Source: Aquirhabdus parva (GTDB lineage Bacteria; Pseudomonadota; Gammaproteobacteria; Pseudomonadales; Moraxellaceae). From it: a DNA stretch of 64,000 bases. The notes beneath the pieces were generated by a model. It searched no databases and had not been told where the DNA came from. It was given only the letters and a program-made list of their open reading frames with translations. The position numbers were made by a program, and so were the translations under genes. Every line of letters starts with the position of its first letter. The stretch's first letter is position 1. Shown in pieces: positions 26,598 to 36,722 of this stretch. The stretch is from NCBI RefSeq assembly GCF_003351745.1, contig NZ_CP031222.1, positions 1,222,207 to 1,286,206 of the forward strand, read 5' to 3'.

Positions 26598-27740
26598 ATG
26601 AGTAACAGCGATAGTACAACAAATGGCACCGCAAAAAATGGTTGGCTGTTTAATTCAACCAAACCTTCATTAGACCAAATCCGCACTCGGATTGACTCGG
26701 TAGACCAAGAGATCCACCGTTTATTGAATGAGCGTGCGACGCTTGCCGAGCATGTTGCAATCTCGAAAAAGGCCAATGAAGATAGCCCTTTGTTTTATCG
26801 CCCAGAACGTGAAGCACAGGTTTTACGTGCAGTTATGCAGCGGAATCAAGGTCCTCTGTCTAATGAAACGGTAGCGCGTCTATTTCGGGAAATCATGTCA
26901 GCCTGTTTGGCCTTAGAAGCGCCTCAGACAGTCGCTTATCTTGGACCTCAAGGGACCTTTACACAAGGCGCTGCACTGAAGCACTTTGGCGCCGATGCGG
27001 TGACGGTACCAATTGCGAATATTGATGAGGTATTTCGTGAGGTGGAGTCGGGTAATGCCCATTACGGTGTAGTGCCGATTGAAAATTCCTCCGAAGGTGT
27101 GGTGAATCATACTTTAGACAGTTTTATTTCCTCACCACTTAATGTGATTGGCGAAGTAGAGTTACGTATCCATCAAAATTTATTGATCAGCGATACCACT
27201 CGTGTTGATTCGATTACCCGTATTTATTCGCATCAGCAATCTTTAGCGCAGTGTCGTAAATGGTTAGATGGACATTTCCCTAAAGCTGAACGTGTTGCGG
27301 TGAGCTCGAATGCGGAAGCGGCACGAAAGATTAAAAGCGAGTGGCATTCTGCAGCTATTGCAGGTGAAGTCGCTGCCAAGGAATATGATTTAACGATTCT
27401 TAATGCCAAGATCGAAGACAATCCAAATAATACGACCCGATTTTTGATCATTGGTCGCGAGGCTGTACCCGTCAGCGGTGATGACAAAACCTCGTTGCTG
27501 ATCGCTGCGCATGATAAGGCGGGTGCATTACTGGATATCCTCCAGCCATTTGCAAAGCATGGAATCTCGTTGACAAGTATTGAAACACGTCCTGCATTAC
27601 CTGATAAATGGGCCTATGTTTTCTTTATAGATTTGGTCGGTCATCAGGATCAGCCTCATGTACGTGCGGCACTTGATGAGATCAGCGCCACGGTGAAAGA
27701 GCTGCGTGTGTTGGGTTCATATCCGCGTGCCGTCCTGTAA
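26598..27740 (+). CDS. pheA: Bifunctional chorismate mutase/prephenate dehydratase (P-protein)
   Basis: 380 residues. N-terminal AroQ-type chorismate mutase (about 18-105; LDQIRTRIDSVDQEIHRLLN), then prephenate dehydratase from AYLGPQGTFTQGAA (about 115) with the catalytic NNTTRFLIIG motif, and a C-terminal ACT domain with SLTSIETRPA (about 300-375) that gives feedback inhibition by phenylalanine. It converts chorismate to phenylpyruvate. AAGGAAAC precedes the ATG. hisC and tyrA-aroA follow on the same strand, the usual aromatic supraoperon order of pseudomonads and relatives. A first domain extension of about 17 residues is not conserved. Confidence 0.97.
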   Translation: MSNSDSTTNGTAKNGWLFNSTKPSLDQIRTRIDSVDQEIHRLLNERATLAEHVAISKKANEDSPLFYRPEREAQVLRAVMQRNQGPLSNETVARLFREIMSACLALEAPQTVAYLGPQGTFTQGAALKHFGADAVTVPIANIDEVFREVESGNAHYGVVPIENSSEGVVNHTLDSFISSPLNVIGEVELRIHQNLLISDTTRVDSITRIYSHQQSLAQCRKWLDGHFPKAERVAVSSNAEAARKIKSEWHSAAIAGEVAAKEYDLTILNAKIEDNPNNTTRFLIIGREAVPVSGDDKTSLLIAAHDKAGALLDILQPFAKHGISLTSIETRPALPDKWAYVFFIDLVGHQDQPHVRAALDEISATVKELRVLGSYPRAVL

Positions 27741-27751
27741 GACTGATGTGG

Positions 27752-27780
27752 ACGTTCATTTGAACGTTTATTTGATTTTA
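27752..27780 (+). terminator. Small hairpin between pheA and hisC
   Basis: ACGTTC-ATTT-GAACGT followed by TTATTTGATTTT. With a 6-bp stem it would stop only part of the transcripts, lowering expression of hisC relative to pheA. Confidence 0.4.
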
Positions 27781-27800
27781 AGAATTTGTTGGAAATGAAC

Positions 27801-28928
27801 ATGCTGACTCTAGATGCGAATAACAATACTCAAGCCTCTTTAAGCCTTCAAGCGGCCAATCAAGGGATAACTAACATAGCTCCCTATCAAACGGGAAAAC
27901 CGATAGATGAGCTCAAGCGAGAGTTAGGCTTAGATGACATCATTAAACTTGCGAGTAATGAAAATCCATTAGGCTGCTCGCCGCTGGCTAAACAAGCGAT
28001 GCAAGATGAACTGGCTGAAGTAGGTCGCTATCCAGATGGCAGTGGCTACACCTTAAAAGCGACTATTGCGAGAACGTTTAATGTAGCGATGCCTCAAATT
28101 ACTTTGGGCAATGGTTCAAATGACATTTTAGAGCTAGTCGCGCGTACATTTGTTTCTACTGATCATAGTGTGGTGTATAGCCAGCATGCATTTGCTATCT
28201 ATGCTTTAGTCACTCAAGCAGTAGGGGCGACAGGTATCGAAGTTCCCGCTAAAGATTTTGGCCATGATCTTGTTGCAATCGCAAAAGCCGTGCGTGCGGA
28301 TACTCGAGTGGTTTTTTTAGCTAATCCAAATAACCCTACGGGTACTTGGTTTGAAGAAGCTGAGTTCACGACTTTTATGCAATCGGTATCAAAGTCAGTC
28401 TTGGTTGTTTTGGATGAGGCTTATGTTGAGTACTTTCCAGATAACTTCGATAGTTTAAAGTTTCTGAAGCAATACCCTAATTTATTGATCAGTCGTACTT
28501 TTTCAAAGGCCTACGGCTTAGCATCGCTTCGTGTTGGGTTTGCATTAGCAACCGCAGAGGTCACAGATTTACTTAACCGTGTGCGTCAACCTTTCAACGT
28601 GAATTCTTTTGCTTTAGCTGCAGCTAATGCAGCACTGGGCGATACAGACTTTCTTGCGCAAACCCGTGCTTTAAACCATGCAGGTATGGCGCAGCTAGAA
28701 GCGGGCTGTACAACGTTGGGCTTAACTTGGATTCCTTCTCGAGCTAACTTTTTAAGTATTCACGTTGAGCGTAATGGTGCACAAGTTTTTCAGGACTTAT
28801 TGAAACTGGGTGTGATTGTGCGTCCGATCGGTGGCTATGGATTGCCTGACTATATTCGCGTGTCCATTGGAACCGCTGAAGAAAACCAGCGTTTCTTACA
28901 AGCACTGGCTCAGGTGCTTGGTCGCTAA
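27801..28928 (+). CDS. hisC: Histidinol-phosphate/aromatic aminotransferase
   Basis: 375 residues from ATG 27801, chosen because GGAA at 27791 is at the right distance; ATG 27795 and TTG 27786 are too near it or lie before it. The PLP lysine is in SRTFSKAYGLASLRVG; NPNNPTGTW, LDEAYVEYF and the C-terminal PDYIRVSIG are the other fold-type I aminotransferase signatures. The family makes histidinol phosphate or, when placed between pheA and tyrA, transaminates aromatic ketoacids, so it probably works in phenylalanine and tyrosine synthesis as in HisC2 of pseudomonads. Both activities are possible. Confidence 0.93.
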   Translation: MLTLDANNNTQASLSLQAANQGITNIAPYQTGKPIDELKRELGLDDIIKLASNENPLGCSPLAKQAMQDELAEVGRYPDGSGYTLKATIARTFNVAMPQITLGNGSNDILELVARTFVSTDHSVVYSQHAFAIYALVTQAVGATGIEVPAKDFGHDLVAIAKAVRADTRVVFLANPNNPTGTWFEEAEFTTFMQSVSKSVLVVLDEAYVEYFPDNFDSLKFLKQYPNLLISRTFSKAYGLASLRVGFALATAEVTDLLNRVRQPFNVNSFALAAANAALGDTDFLAQTRALNHAGMAQLEAGCTTLGLTWIPSRANFLSIHVERNGAQVFQDLLKLGVIVRPIGGYGLPDYIRVSIGTAEENQRFLQALAQVLGR

Positions 28929-28996
28929 GCGATTTAAAGATTCTATATGAAGATGATCAATCAGCTTAATTGCAACGTAAAAAAGGATTTTTGGTC

Positions 28997-31270
28997 ATGT
29001 CAGAACCTGTAACGATTGCTCAAGATCTGACTCAAAAAGTCATTTTTGACAAGGTTGCTTTTATTGGGCTAGGTTTAATTGGTTCGAGCCTTGCCCGCGT
29101 ATTGCGTGCCAATCATTTGGCGCGTCAGATTGTGGCGAGTACTCGTTCACAAACGACACTGGACCAAGCCCAAACACTTGGGGTGATTGATGCTGGTTTT
29201 TCCGATCCAATTGAAGCGGTTAAAGATGCCGATCTCATCGTACTTGCAATGCCGGTCGGTGCAACTGAAGCCGTATTACGTTTGATCGCAAGTTCAATTC
29301 GGACCGATGCCATTATTACAGATGTTGGTAGCACGAAAGGGAACGTTGTTCAGGCTGCAATCAATGTTTTTGGCGATCAACTGCCCAGCGGCTTTGTCCC
29401 AGCACATCCGATTGCAGGTGCTGAAAAAAGTGGTGTGATGGCCGGTAAGGTTGATTTATTTCGCCATCATAAAGTCATTGTGACCCCACTGGACTCGACC
29501 AGTGTTGAGGCTTTAGAAAAAGTCACCATGATGTGGAAGTCTGCAGGTGCAGACGTTTTGAAGATGACAGTTGCTGATCATGATGAAATTTTAGCGCATA
29601 CCAGTCATTTACCTCACTTACTTGCTTTTAACCTCGTTGATCAGCTTGCAAGTCGTGCTGATAATCTTGATATTTTCCGTTTTGCGGCTGGTGGTTTTCG
29701 AGATTTTACCCGTATTGCTGCCAGTGATCCGCAGATGTGGCATGATATTTTTCTCGCCAATAAAAAAGCAATTCTCGCTGCTATCGATGGCTTCACAGGA
29801 CAACTGCAACAACTGAAGTCCTTGATTGAACATGATGATTCGACATCGTTAATCGGTACGTTGACTAGAGCCCAAGCTGCACGGACTCACTTTACCCACA
29901 TGATTGAAAAAACGCCTTATTTGGAATCCGCTATGAGTAACAGTACCACATCTCAACAATTTATCGTTCAACCGGGCGGCACCATGTCAGGAACTCTTAC
30001 GATTCCTGGCGATAAGTCGGTGTCACATCGTTCGATTATGTTGGGTGCACTTGCAGAGGGTACAACGTATGTCACTGGTTTCTTAGAGGGTGAAGACGCA
30101 CTCGCGACCCTGCAGGCATTTCGAGATATGGGTGTCGTGATCACCGATCCAAAGAATGGTGAAGTCACCATTCATGGTGTTGGTTTACAGGGTTTGAAGC
30201 CACCTAAAGGTGCTCTGTATATGGGTAACTCTGGGACAACGACACGTCTCATTTCTGGCATTTTGTCAGCACAACCGTTTGATACCGTGCTGACAGGTGA
30301 CCCTTCACTGACCAAACGTCCGATGGAGCGTATCGCTAAGCCCTTACGCTTAATGGGCGCAAAAATTCAAACCACGGGTGAAAAGGGCACACCGCCGATC
30401 AGCATCAGTGGTGGTCAAGCATTACAGGGTATTGATTATTTGTTGCCTATGGCCAGTGCTCAAGTGAAGTCCGGTATTTTGCTTGCGGCCTTATGGGCCA
30501 AGGGTAAAACCACTGTGACGGAGCCAGAGCCGACACGTGATCATACCGAGCGCATGCTTACGGCTTTTGGTTATCCTGTCAGTGTTGATGGCAATAAGGT
30601 GACCATTGAAGGAGGGGGGAAGCTCACAGCGACTAATATTCAAGTTCCTGCGGATATCTCCTCCGCGACCTTCTTTATGGTTGCGGCAGCAATTACTGCC
30701 AACTCCAACGTGGTACTGCGTCAAGTCGGTATAAATCCAACGCGTACAGGCGTTTTAGAGATATTGAAGCAAATGGGTGCCAACATTAGCCTTGAAAATC
30801 AAGCCATGGCTGGTGGCGAGCCAGTTGCCGATATTCGTATCCAAGCGGGAACATTAAAAGGCATTCATATTCCTGAAGATCAGGTACCACTGGCGATTGA
30901 TGAGTTCCCTGCATTGTTTATCGCCGCTGCATGTGCAGAAGGACGTACGGTACTCACGGGTGCTGCCGAGCTTCGTGTGAAAGAGTCTGATCGTATCCAA
31001 GTGATGGCGGATGGCTTGCGCATTTTAGGCGTGGATTGCACGCCAACTGAAGATGGGATGATTATTGAAGGTAAGGGCAGTCAGGGTGCTGTATTTGGTT
31101 CGGGTACCATCGAGAGTCATCATGATCATCGTATCGCGATGAGTTTTGCAATAGCGGGATTACGAGCGAGCGGAGTGATCACGATTAACGGGACTGAAAC
31201 TGTAGCGACTAGTTTTCCAAATTTCACGGTGTTGGCACAACAGGCGGGGCTGACCATTGGAGTGAAGTGA
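28997..31270 (+). CDS. tyrA-aroA: Fused prephenate dehydrogenase (TyrA) and EPSP synthase (AroA)
   Basis: 757 residues from ATG 28997 (AAGGA nine bases before); TTG 28970 has no support. Residues 1 to about 305 are TyrA: NAD-binding VAFIGLGLIGSS (Gly at 24, 26 and 29), VGSTKGN, HPIAGAEKSG and HTSHLPHL. After a short linker, residues about 318-757 are AroA: IPGDKSVSHRS, LYMGNSGTTTRL and KESDRI, all substrate-binding motifs. It therefore catalyses two separate aromatic pathway steps. The fusion occurs in Acinetobacter and Pseudomonas. An internal Met at 313, preceded by GGAATCCGCT, lies exactly at the ancestral AroA start and may allow a free AroA product. A strong terminator follows. Confidence 0.96.
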   Translation: MSEPVTIAQDLTQKVIFDKVAFIGLGLIGSSLARVLRANHLARQIVASTRSQTTLDQAQTLGVIDAGFSDPIEAVKDADLIVLAMPVGATEAVLRLIASSIRTDAIITDVGSTKGNVVQAAINVFGDQLPSGFVPAHPIAGAEKSGVMAGKVDLFRHHKVIVTPLDSTSVEALEKVTMMWKSAGADVLKMTVADHDEILAHTSHLPHLLAFNLVDQLASRADNLDIFRFAAGGFRDFTRIAASDPQMWHDIFLANKKAILAAIDGFTGQLQQLKSLIEHDDSTSLIGTLTRAQAARTHFTHMIEKTPYLESAMSNSTTSQQFIVQPGGTMSGTLTIPGDKSVSHRSIMLGALAEGTTYVTGFLEGEDALATLQAFRDMGVVITDPKNGEVTIHGVGLQGLKPPKGALYMGNSGTTTRLISGILSAQPFDTVLTGDPSLTKRPMERIAKPLRLMGAKIQTTGEKGTPPISISGGQALQGIDYLLPMASAQVKSGILLAALWAKGKTTVTEPEPTRDHTERMLTAFGYPVSVDGNKVTIEGGGKLTATNIQVPADISSATFFMVAAAITANSNVVLRQVGINPTRTGVLEILKQMGANISLENQAMAGGEPVADIRIQAGTLKGIHIPEDQVPLAIDEFPALFIAAACAEGRTVLTGAAELRVKESDRIQVMADGLRILGVDCTPTEDGMIIEGKGSQGAVFGSGTIESHHDHRIAMSFAIAGLRASGVITINGTETVATSFPNFTVLAQQAGLTIGVK

Positions 31271-31323
31271 GAAGTTTTAGAGATAAGTAAGTTAGATATT
31301 GTAGTGTATAAAAACAAACCAAT

Positions 31324-31358
31324 AAAAAAAGCGAATAACTGAAGTTATTCGCTTTTTT
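31324..31358. terminator. Bidirectional terminator between tyrA-aroA and cyoE
   Basis: AAAAAAAGCGAATAAC and GTTATTCGCTTTTTT pair over 15 positions around a TGAA loop, giving T-runs in both directions. Confidence 0.92.
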
Positions 31359-31376
31359 ATTAAAACCGCTGAATGC

Positions 31377-32231
31377 TTAGCGCTGATAATCAACGGCCAT
31401 CAAAACACTCAAAATCGTGATAATGATCACCGAAACTAGAAACAGTTTCTTTGCCCATACTTGGTCATCAGAGACGGAAAAGCCTTTGATCGCCAAGTAA
31501 AGCCAATAGAGGCCCATAATAGCCGCGGCAACGAAATAAACGTAACCTGTATATCCCGCTATCGTCAGCGATAGTGTCGCTAGCGTATAGGCAATAATCC
31601 AACCGACTATATGTTTCTTTGCCGTTAGGATTCCTTCTTTTACAGGGAGTACTGGGATCGATGCTGCTGCGTAATCTTGGAAGCGATAAATCGCAATGGC
31701 AAAAGAATGGGGCATCTGCCAAATGCTAAAAATCACGAGCAAGATCAATGCGCCTAAATCGAATTGATTGCTAACCGCACAATATCCAATTACAGGGGGC
31801 ATTGCACCCGAAATACTACCGACTAAAGTGCCATAAACTGAATGACGCTTAAGGTACAAACTGTAAAAACCAACATAGACCACAAAACCTAATACGACAA
31901 GCAAGGTCGCAAGCAGGTTAGTCATCGTATAGAGGAGGGTAATCCCCAAGAGTCCTAGAACACTGGCAAAAATCAGCGCATGGTGAGGTGAGATAAGCCC
32001 TGTGACCAACGCTCTATTCTTTGTGCGTTCCATTTTTACATCAATATCACGATCAATGTAGTTATTGAATACACATCCAGAAGCCACAATCAGTGAAACA
32101 CTGACTGCGGTTGCTAAGAATAGAACGGGATCAAAGTTTCCTTTGGAAGCCAGTAAAAATCCACCGATTAACGTAATTAAGTTACCGAAGATAATGCCTG
32201 GCTTGGTTAACTGCAAATAGTGCCTAAACAT
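31377..32231 (-). CDS. cyoE: Haem O synthase (protohaem IX farnesyltransferase)
   Basis: 284 residues with eight or nine membrane helices. The prenyl-diphosphate site is [18 protein letters not shown], the NDxxDxxxD motif of UbiA-type enzymes, and a second loop reads [16 protein letters not shown]. It transfers a farnesyl group to haem b, making haem O for the oxidase of the same operon. It is the last gene of cyoABCDE, 11 bp after cyoD, and ends before a bidirectional terminator. Confidence 0.96.
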   Translation of the reverse strand: MFRHYLQLTKPGIIFGNLITLIGGFLLASKGNFDPVLFLATAVSVSLIVASGCVFNNYIDRDIDVKMERTKNRALVTGLISPHHALIFASVLGLLGITLLYTMTNLLATLLVVLGFVVYVGFYSLYLKRHSVYGTLVGSISGAMPPVIGYCAVSNQFDLGALILLVIFSIWQMPHSFAIAIYRFQDYAAASIPVLPVKEGILTAKKHIVGWIIAYTLATLSLTIAGYTGYVYFVAAAIMGLYWLYLAIKGFSVSDDQVWAKKLFLVSVIIITILSVLMAVDYQR

Positions 32232-32242
32232 AAAAATAGGCT

Positions 32243-32578
32243 CTAGTCACCCATAATCATTGTATTGTGATTCAGGTTTTGCATGATCCAAATCGATCCA
32301 CCGATCACAAGAACGATGATAATCGCAGTGAAGACAAAAGAAACTACAGTATCACGTGATGCTGGTGATAGATCCATATGCAAGAAGTAATGCAAATGAA
32401 CCACAACCTGCACGGCCGCAAGGATAAATATCCAAGCAATCGTTGCACTGGTTGATGTCACAGGATGCATGACTAGCGCAAAAGGAATAGCCGTTAAGAT
32501 CACAGACAGAATGAAACCGATAGCGTATGACTTAAAGCTGCCATGTGATCCTGAATGATCGTTATGTCCGTGTCCCAT
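32243..32578 (-). CDS. cyoD: Cytochrome bo3 quinol oxidase subunit IV
   Basis: 111 residues starting [13 protein letters not shown]. The start codon overlaps the cyoC stop by one base (TAATG), so an upstream extension that lies inside cyoC is not used. Three membrane helices (about 22-40, 50-70, 82-102) with [10 protein letters not shown] in the second loop are typical. The subunit assists assembly and stability of the oxidase, and carries no cofactor. It is a member of the cyoABCDE operon. Confidence 0.95.
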   Translation of the reverse strand: MGHGHNDHSGSHGSFKSYAIGFILSVILTAIPFALVMHPVTSTSATIAWIFILAAVQVVVHLHYFLHMDLSPASRDTVVSFVFTAIIIVLVIGGSIWIMQNLNHNTMIMGD

Positions 32579-33213
32579 TACAACACTCCCAATAAGTAAA
32601 CAACAGTGAATACACAAATCCAAACCACGTCAAGGAAATGCCAGAACAAGCTAAGGCAGAGCAAACGTGTTTTGTTGGTTGATGTGAGACCTTTCTGACT
32701 GACGAGGGCAATCATTGTTGCCATCCAGATCAGACCAGAGGTCACGTGCAATCCGTGTGTACCAACTAGAGTAAAGAATGCAGATAGGAAAGCACTGCGA
32801 TCTGGACCATGACCTTCAACGATCAAATGGTGGAACTCATTGACTTCCATACCGATAAAGCCAGCACCAAAGATAAAGGTGATGATGAGCCAACCGATAA
32901 CTTGAGCTTTGTTGTTTTTGTACATGCCTAGGATTGCAAAACCATAGGTGATACTACTAAACAACAGTAATGCAGTTTCGCCAAGTACGTAGGGTAGTTC
33001 AAAAATATCTTTACCCGTTGGGCCGCCTGCATAGCTGTCATGCAGTACGGCAAACGTTGCGAAAAGTGATGCGAAGAGCATCAAGTCACTGAGAATGTAG
33101 ATCCAGAAACCGTAGATCTTCATCGGACCCGCATCATGGTGAGCATGGTCGTCATGACTGTCATGATGAGCATCATCATGAGAATGTGGCGTGCTTAATA
33201 CTTCATTAGACAT
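32578..33213 (-). CDS. cyoC: Cytochrome bo3 quinol oxidase subunit III
   Basis: 211 residues. A His/Asp-rich N-terminus (residues 8-29), also seen in E. coli CyoC, is followed by [22 protein letters not shown] and five membrane helices. [30 protein letters not shown] and [12 protein letters not shown] are family hallmarks; the Glu in the third helix is conserved in haem-copper oxidase subunit III. It starts inside cyoB (8-bp overlap) and couples to cyoD by a one-base overlap, so expression is tightly coordinated. Confidence 0.96.
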   Translation of the reverse strand: MSNEVLSTPHSHDDAHHDSHDDHAHHDAGPMKIYGFWIYILSDLMLFASLFATFAVLHDSYAGGPTGKDIFELPYVLGETALLLFSSITYGFAILGMYKNNKAQVIGWLIITFIFGAGFIGMEVNEFHHLIVEGHGPDRSAFLSAFFTLVGTHGLHVTSGLIWMATMIALVSQKGLTSTNKTRLLCLSLFWHFLDVVWICVFTVVYLLGVL

Positions 33214-35209
33214 GATTTACATCCTGATACGCTTTTTTCTCTTGGATATGTAGGTTTTCAATGCGCTCTACTTCTGCAGCTGGCACATAGTAGTCAGTTG
33301 AGTCATCATAACTACGGACAATAACAGTCACGATAGTTGCAACCACACCAACAGCAACAAGCCACCAGATATGCCAAATCAAAGCAAAACCGAACAAGAG
33401 GCTAAAGACACCAACGATAACGCCTACAGCGGTGTTCTTTGGCATATGAATGTCATTGTATTTGACAGGGTGGTTGTTGACTGAACCATCCTTTTTCATT
33501 TCCCAAAATGCATCGAGGCTATGAACAGTTGGAATAACCGCAAAGTTATAGAACGGCGGTGGAGATGAAGTTGACCACTCTAAAGTACGGCCATCCCATG
33601 GGTCGCCAGTCACATCGCGATTTTTCGCTTGGTTTTTGAAACCAAAGAACAATTGAACGAACTGCAAGAAAATACCCAGTGCAATTACGAGCATCCCGAA
33701 GAATGCAACGATCAACAAAGGCTGCCACGCTGGGTTGTCGTAATGGTTCAGACGACGAGTCATACCCATGAAGCCAAGGATATATAGCGGAACGAATGCT
33801 AAGAAGAAACCTGCGATCCAGCAATAAGCGGAATATGCACCAATTTTATCACTCAGTTTGAAACCAAATGCTTTCGGGAACCAATATGCAAAACCAGCAA
33901 GATAACCAAATACAACACCACCAATAATCACGTTATGGAAGTGAGCAATCAAGAACAAACTGTTATGCAATACAAAGTCAGCACCAGGAACCGCCAAGAG
34001 TACACCGGTCATACCGCCCACAGTAAATGTAATGAGGAAGCCGATGGTCCAGATGATTGGTGGGGTGAATTGAATACGACCTTGGTACATGGTAAACAAC
34101 CAGTTGAAGATCTTGAGCCCTGTTGGAATCGAAATAATCATGGTCGCAATACCGAAGAATGCATTGACGTTTGCGCCAGCACCCATGGTAAAGAAGTGAT
34201 GTAACCAAACGATAAATGACAAGATGGTGATAACGCCAGTTGCCCATACCAATGAGGTGTAACCAAACAGTTTCTTACGAGAGAAGGTTGCAACAACTTC
34301 TGAAAAGATACCAAATGCAGGCAAAATCAGAATATAAACTTCAGGATGTCCCCAAACCCAGATCAGGTTGACGTACATCATCTGATTCCCACCCAGTTCA
34401 TTGGTGAAGAAGTGCATGTCAAAATAACGATCAAGAGTCAGTAATGCGATAGTCACAGTCAAAACTGGGAACGCAGCAATAATCAGGATGTTGGTACACA
34501 GAATTGCCCAGATGAATACTGGCATTTTCATGAGTGTCATACCTGGAGCGCGCATCTTCATGATGGTCACGAAGAAGTTAACACCAGTTAGCAATGTACC
34601 GATACCCGCAATCTGAATACTCCAGATCCAGTAATCCACCCCAACACCTGGACTATAGGCCAGACCTGAAAGAGGAGGGTAGGCCAGCCAACCAGTACGC
34701 GCAAACTCACCTACGAAGAGGGAAAGATTGATCAATATTGCGCCGACAGCAAATAACCAGAAGCTGATCGAATTCAGGAAAGGGAAGGCAACATCACGTG
34801 CACCAATTTGTAGGGGCACAACGATGTTCATTAGACCAACCATCAACGGCATGGCCATGAAAAGAATCATGATCACACCGTGTGCGGTGAAAACTTGGTC
34901 GTAATGGTGAGGGGGTAAGAAACCAGGATTATCTCCTTGCGCAATCATCAACTGCGTACGCATCATGAATGCATCGGAGAAACCGCGGACCAGCATAACA
35001 AGTGCAACGACGATATACATCACACCGATTTTTTTATGGTCAACAGTGGTGAGCCACTCCGTCCATAAGTATTTCCATTTACCGTAGTACGTTATTGCAC
35101 CGAGCAGGGCGAGGCCCAGCAGGGACGCTGCAATAAACGTGACGACCAGAATTGGTTCGTGATAGGGAATCGCTTCAAGCGTTAAATTCCCCAATAAGTT
35201 TACAGACAT
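33206..35209 (-). CDS. cyoB: Cytochrome bo3 quinol oxidase subunit I, catalytic
   Basis: 667 residues, colinear with E. coli CyoB and rich in helices. Metal and haem ligands are visible: low-spin haem His in [10 protein letters not shown], CuB-His and cross-linked Tyr in [12 protein letters not shown], the CuB pair in VWLHHFF, and the two haem ligands in [10 protein letters not shown]. Quinol-site residues equivalent to R71, D75 and H98 lie in [12 protein letters not shown] and [10 protein letters not shown]. It reduces O2 to water with ubiquinol electrons and pumps protons. It starts 18 bp after cyoA on the minus strand. The frequent anti-sense frames here are shadows. Confidence 0.98.
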   Translation of the reverse strand: MSVNLLGNLTLEAIPYHEPILVVTFIAASLLGLALLGAITYYGKWKYLWTEWLTTVDHKKIGVMYIVVALVMLVRGFSDAFMMRTQLMIAQGDNPGFLPPHHYDQVFTAHGVIMILFMAMPLMVGLMNIVVPLQIGARDVAFPFLNSISFWLFAVGAILINLSLFVGEFARTGWLAYPPLSGLAYSPGVGVDYWIWSIQIAGIGTLLTGVNFFVTIMKMRAPGMTLMKMPVFIWAILCTNILIIAAFPVLTVTIALLTLDRYFDMHFFTNELGGNQMMYVNLIWVWGHPEVYILILPAFGIFSEVVATFSRKKLFGYTSLVWATGVITILSFIVWLHHFFTMGAGANVNAFFGIATMIISIPTGLKIFNWLFTMYQGRIQFTPPIIWTIGFLITFTVGGMTGVLLAVPGADFVLHNSLFLIAHFHNVIIGGVVFGYLAGFAYWFPKAFGFKLSDKIGAYSAYCWIAGFFLAFVPLYILGFMGMTRRLNHYDNPAWQPLLIVAFFGMLVIALGIFLQFVQLFFGFKNQAKNRDVTGDPWDGRTLEWSTSSPPPFYNFAVIPTVHSLDAFWEMKKDGSVNNHPVKYNDIHMPKNTAVGVIVGVFSLLFGFALIWHIWWLVAVGVVATIVTVIVRSYDDSTDYYVPAAEVERIENLHIQEKKAYQDVNHV

Positions 35210-35227
35210 TGATTATTCCTCTGATAC

Positions 35228-36175
35228 TTAATGTTGTGTGGTAGTCATAGGCATGTTATGCATGTCTTCACTGCTCATAGCTGCGTGTTCTTCATGGCTT
35301 ACTGCTGCAGGTGGGTTTGCGCCCTTTTGAGCATTCACGATGATGGTGTCAAACAGATCTGGCGTGACGGTTGAGTAGTACTCAACTGGATGCTTAATGG
35401 TTGGTTTTTCTAATGTCTTGTAGGTGTCAGTATTTAAAGCTTGAGGTGCCTGTTTGACTTGTTTAACCCATGCATCAAATTCAGCAGGTGAGTTTGCAAT
35501 TGCCTTGAATGTCATATCAGAGAAACCAGCACCGCTATAGTTTGCAGATAATCCAGGGAAAGTACCTGCTTCATTAGCAATAAGGTGTAATTTACTTTGC
35601 ATGCCGCCCATTGCGTAGATTTGGCTACCTAATTGCGGAATGAAGAAGGAGTTCATGACCGTACCAGAAGTGATACGGAACTCCACAGGGACATTTACAG
35701 GGAAGGCGATTTGATTAACTGTCGCAATCCCTTGTTCTGGGTAGATGAATAGCCACTTCCAATCTAGGGCAACCACTTCAATCACTAAAGGCTTTGCTGA
35801 TGACTCAATAGGTTTTTGTGGATTAAGCGCATGTGAGCTTTTCCACGTCACGATCGCAAGTGCAATGATGATGATACATGGAATCGTCCAAACGACGACT
35901 TCGATTTTATTTGAATGCGACCAGTCTGGTGTGTATTTTGCTTTCGTGTTAGAGGCTCGGTATTTCCATGCAAAGTAAATTGTCATGAAAATAACTGGAA
36001 TAACAACGATCAGCATAAGACCCGTTGCTGTAAGGATGAGGTTTTTCTCATCAATACCGACTTGACCTTTTGGGTTAAGCAGAGCCATGTCGCAACCGCT
36101 CAAAAGGCTTGCGGCGAGCACGATACCCAGTAGAGGGAGCATGCGTAAAAGTTTAGTGTATGGTTGGTTACTCAT
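35228..36175 (-). CDS. cyoA: Cytochrome bo3 quinol oxidase subunit II
   Basis: 315 residues. A lipoprotein signal with LLSGC (Cys 28) and two membrane helices (about 45-65 and 92-110) lead into a cupredoxin-fold domain with [21 protein letters not shown] and SAGFSDMTF-like [11 protein letters not shown]. The CuA ligands of cytochrome c oxidases are missing, as expected in quinol oxidases. The C-terminus is His/Met-rich ([17 protein letters not shown]), which may bind metal but is seen in relatives. It is the first gene of the operon, behind a 547-bp spacer holding the promoter. Confidence 0.96.
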   Translation of the reverse strand: MSNQPYTKLLRMLPLLGIVLAASLLSGCDMALLNPKGQVGIDEKNLILTATGLMLIVVIPVIFMTIYFAWKYRASNTKAKYTPDWSHSNKIEVVVWTIPCIIIIALAIVTWKSSHALNPQKPIESSAKPLVIEVVALDWKWLFIYPEQGIATVNQIAFPVNVPVEFRITSGTVMNSFFIPQLGSQIYAMGGMQSKLHLIANEAGTFPGLSANYSGAGFSDMTFKAIANSPAEFDAWVKQVKQAPQALNTDTYKTLEKPTIKHPVEYYSTVTPDLFDTIIVNAQKGANPPAAVSHEEHAAMSSEDMHNMPMTTTQH

Positions 36176-36722
36176 CTTGCGACCTTAACTAGAAATTAGA
36201 GGGAGCAGCATATTCGATACATCGGGTGCTTCGTGATTGGAGACCAATGCAATTTCTCGAACACTATACAACTTGTTCCTTTCGACTGAAAAACAGTCAA
36301 TAAACGCAAAAAAATGACGTTTTTGCAGACAAAATAGGTCTGTAATGAACGGAAAGCTTTGCAAATAATGCAATAAAGCACCCTTTTAGATTAAAAAGAG
36401 ACTTCTTTGTGAATTATATCAGGATGTTTGTATCGAAAACATTGCTTTGGTGCGTTTATTACAATTCGTTTTATAAAAATTATTTATATTCATGGAATTA
36501 GTGAAAAGATTTTGTTTTCTTGAAACATTCAAGATACAGGCATATTAAAGCAACTCCTAAATTAACCTGGGACATTACTAAAGCACATGGCGATGTATGC
36601 TAAATTACGGCATAATCTGAATTCGTTATATTTCACTTTGCTGTGTCATCTGGCAAATTTGTAGATCATCTTTTTTTTGCAAAATTGATTCACAAGATTG
36701 ATGCCTAGAGCTCCAAACCACT
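36176..36722. promoter_or_regulatory. Divergent spacer between cyoA and the MFS gene
   Basis: 547 bases without a convincing gene; short frames on the minus strand have no ribosome-binding site or recognisable product. It must contain the promoter of cyoABCDE and the promoter of the transporter. I could not identify a clear FNR, ArcA or Fur box by eye. Confidence 0.35.

Noticed and set aside
32578-33213. His-rich N-termini of CyoC and CyoD as possible metal sensors
   Set aside because: E. coli CyoC and CyoD also begin with His-rich segments, so this is an ordinary family trait.
33935-34247. Open frames on both strands inside cyoB
   Set aside because: They are shadows of the strongly conserved cyoB reading frame.
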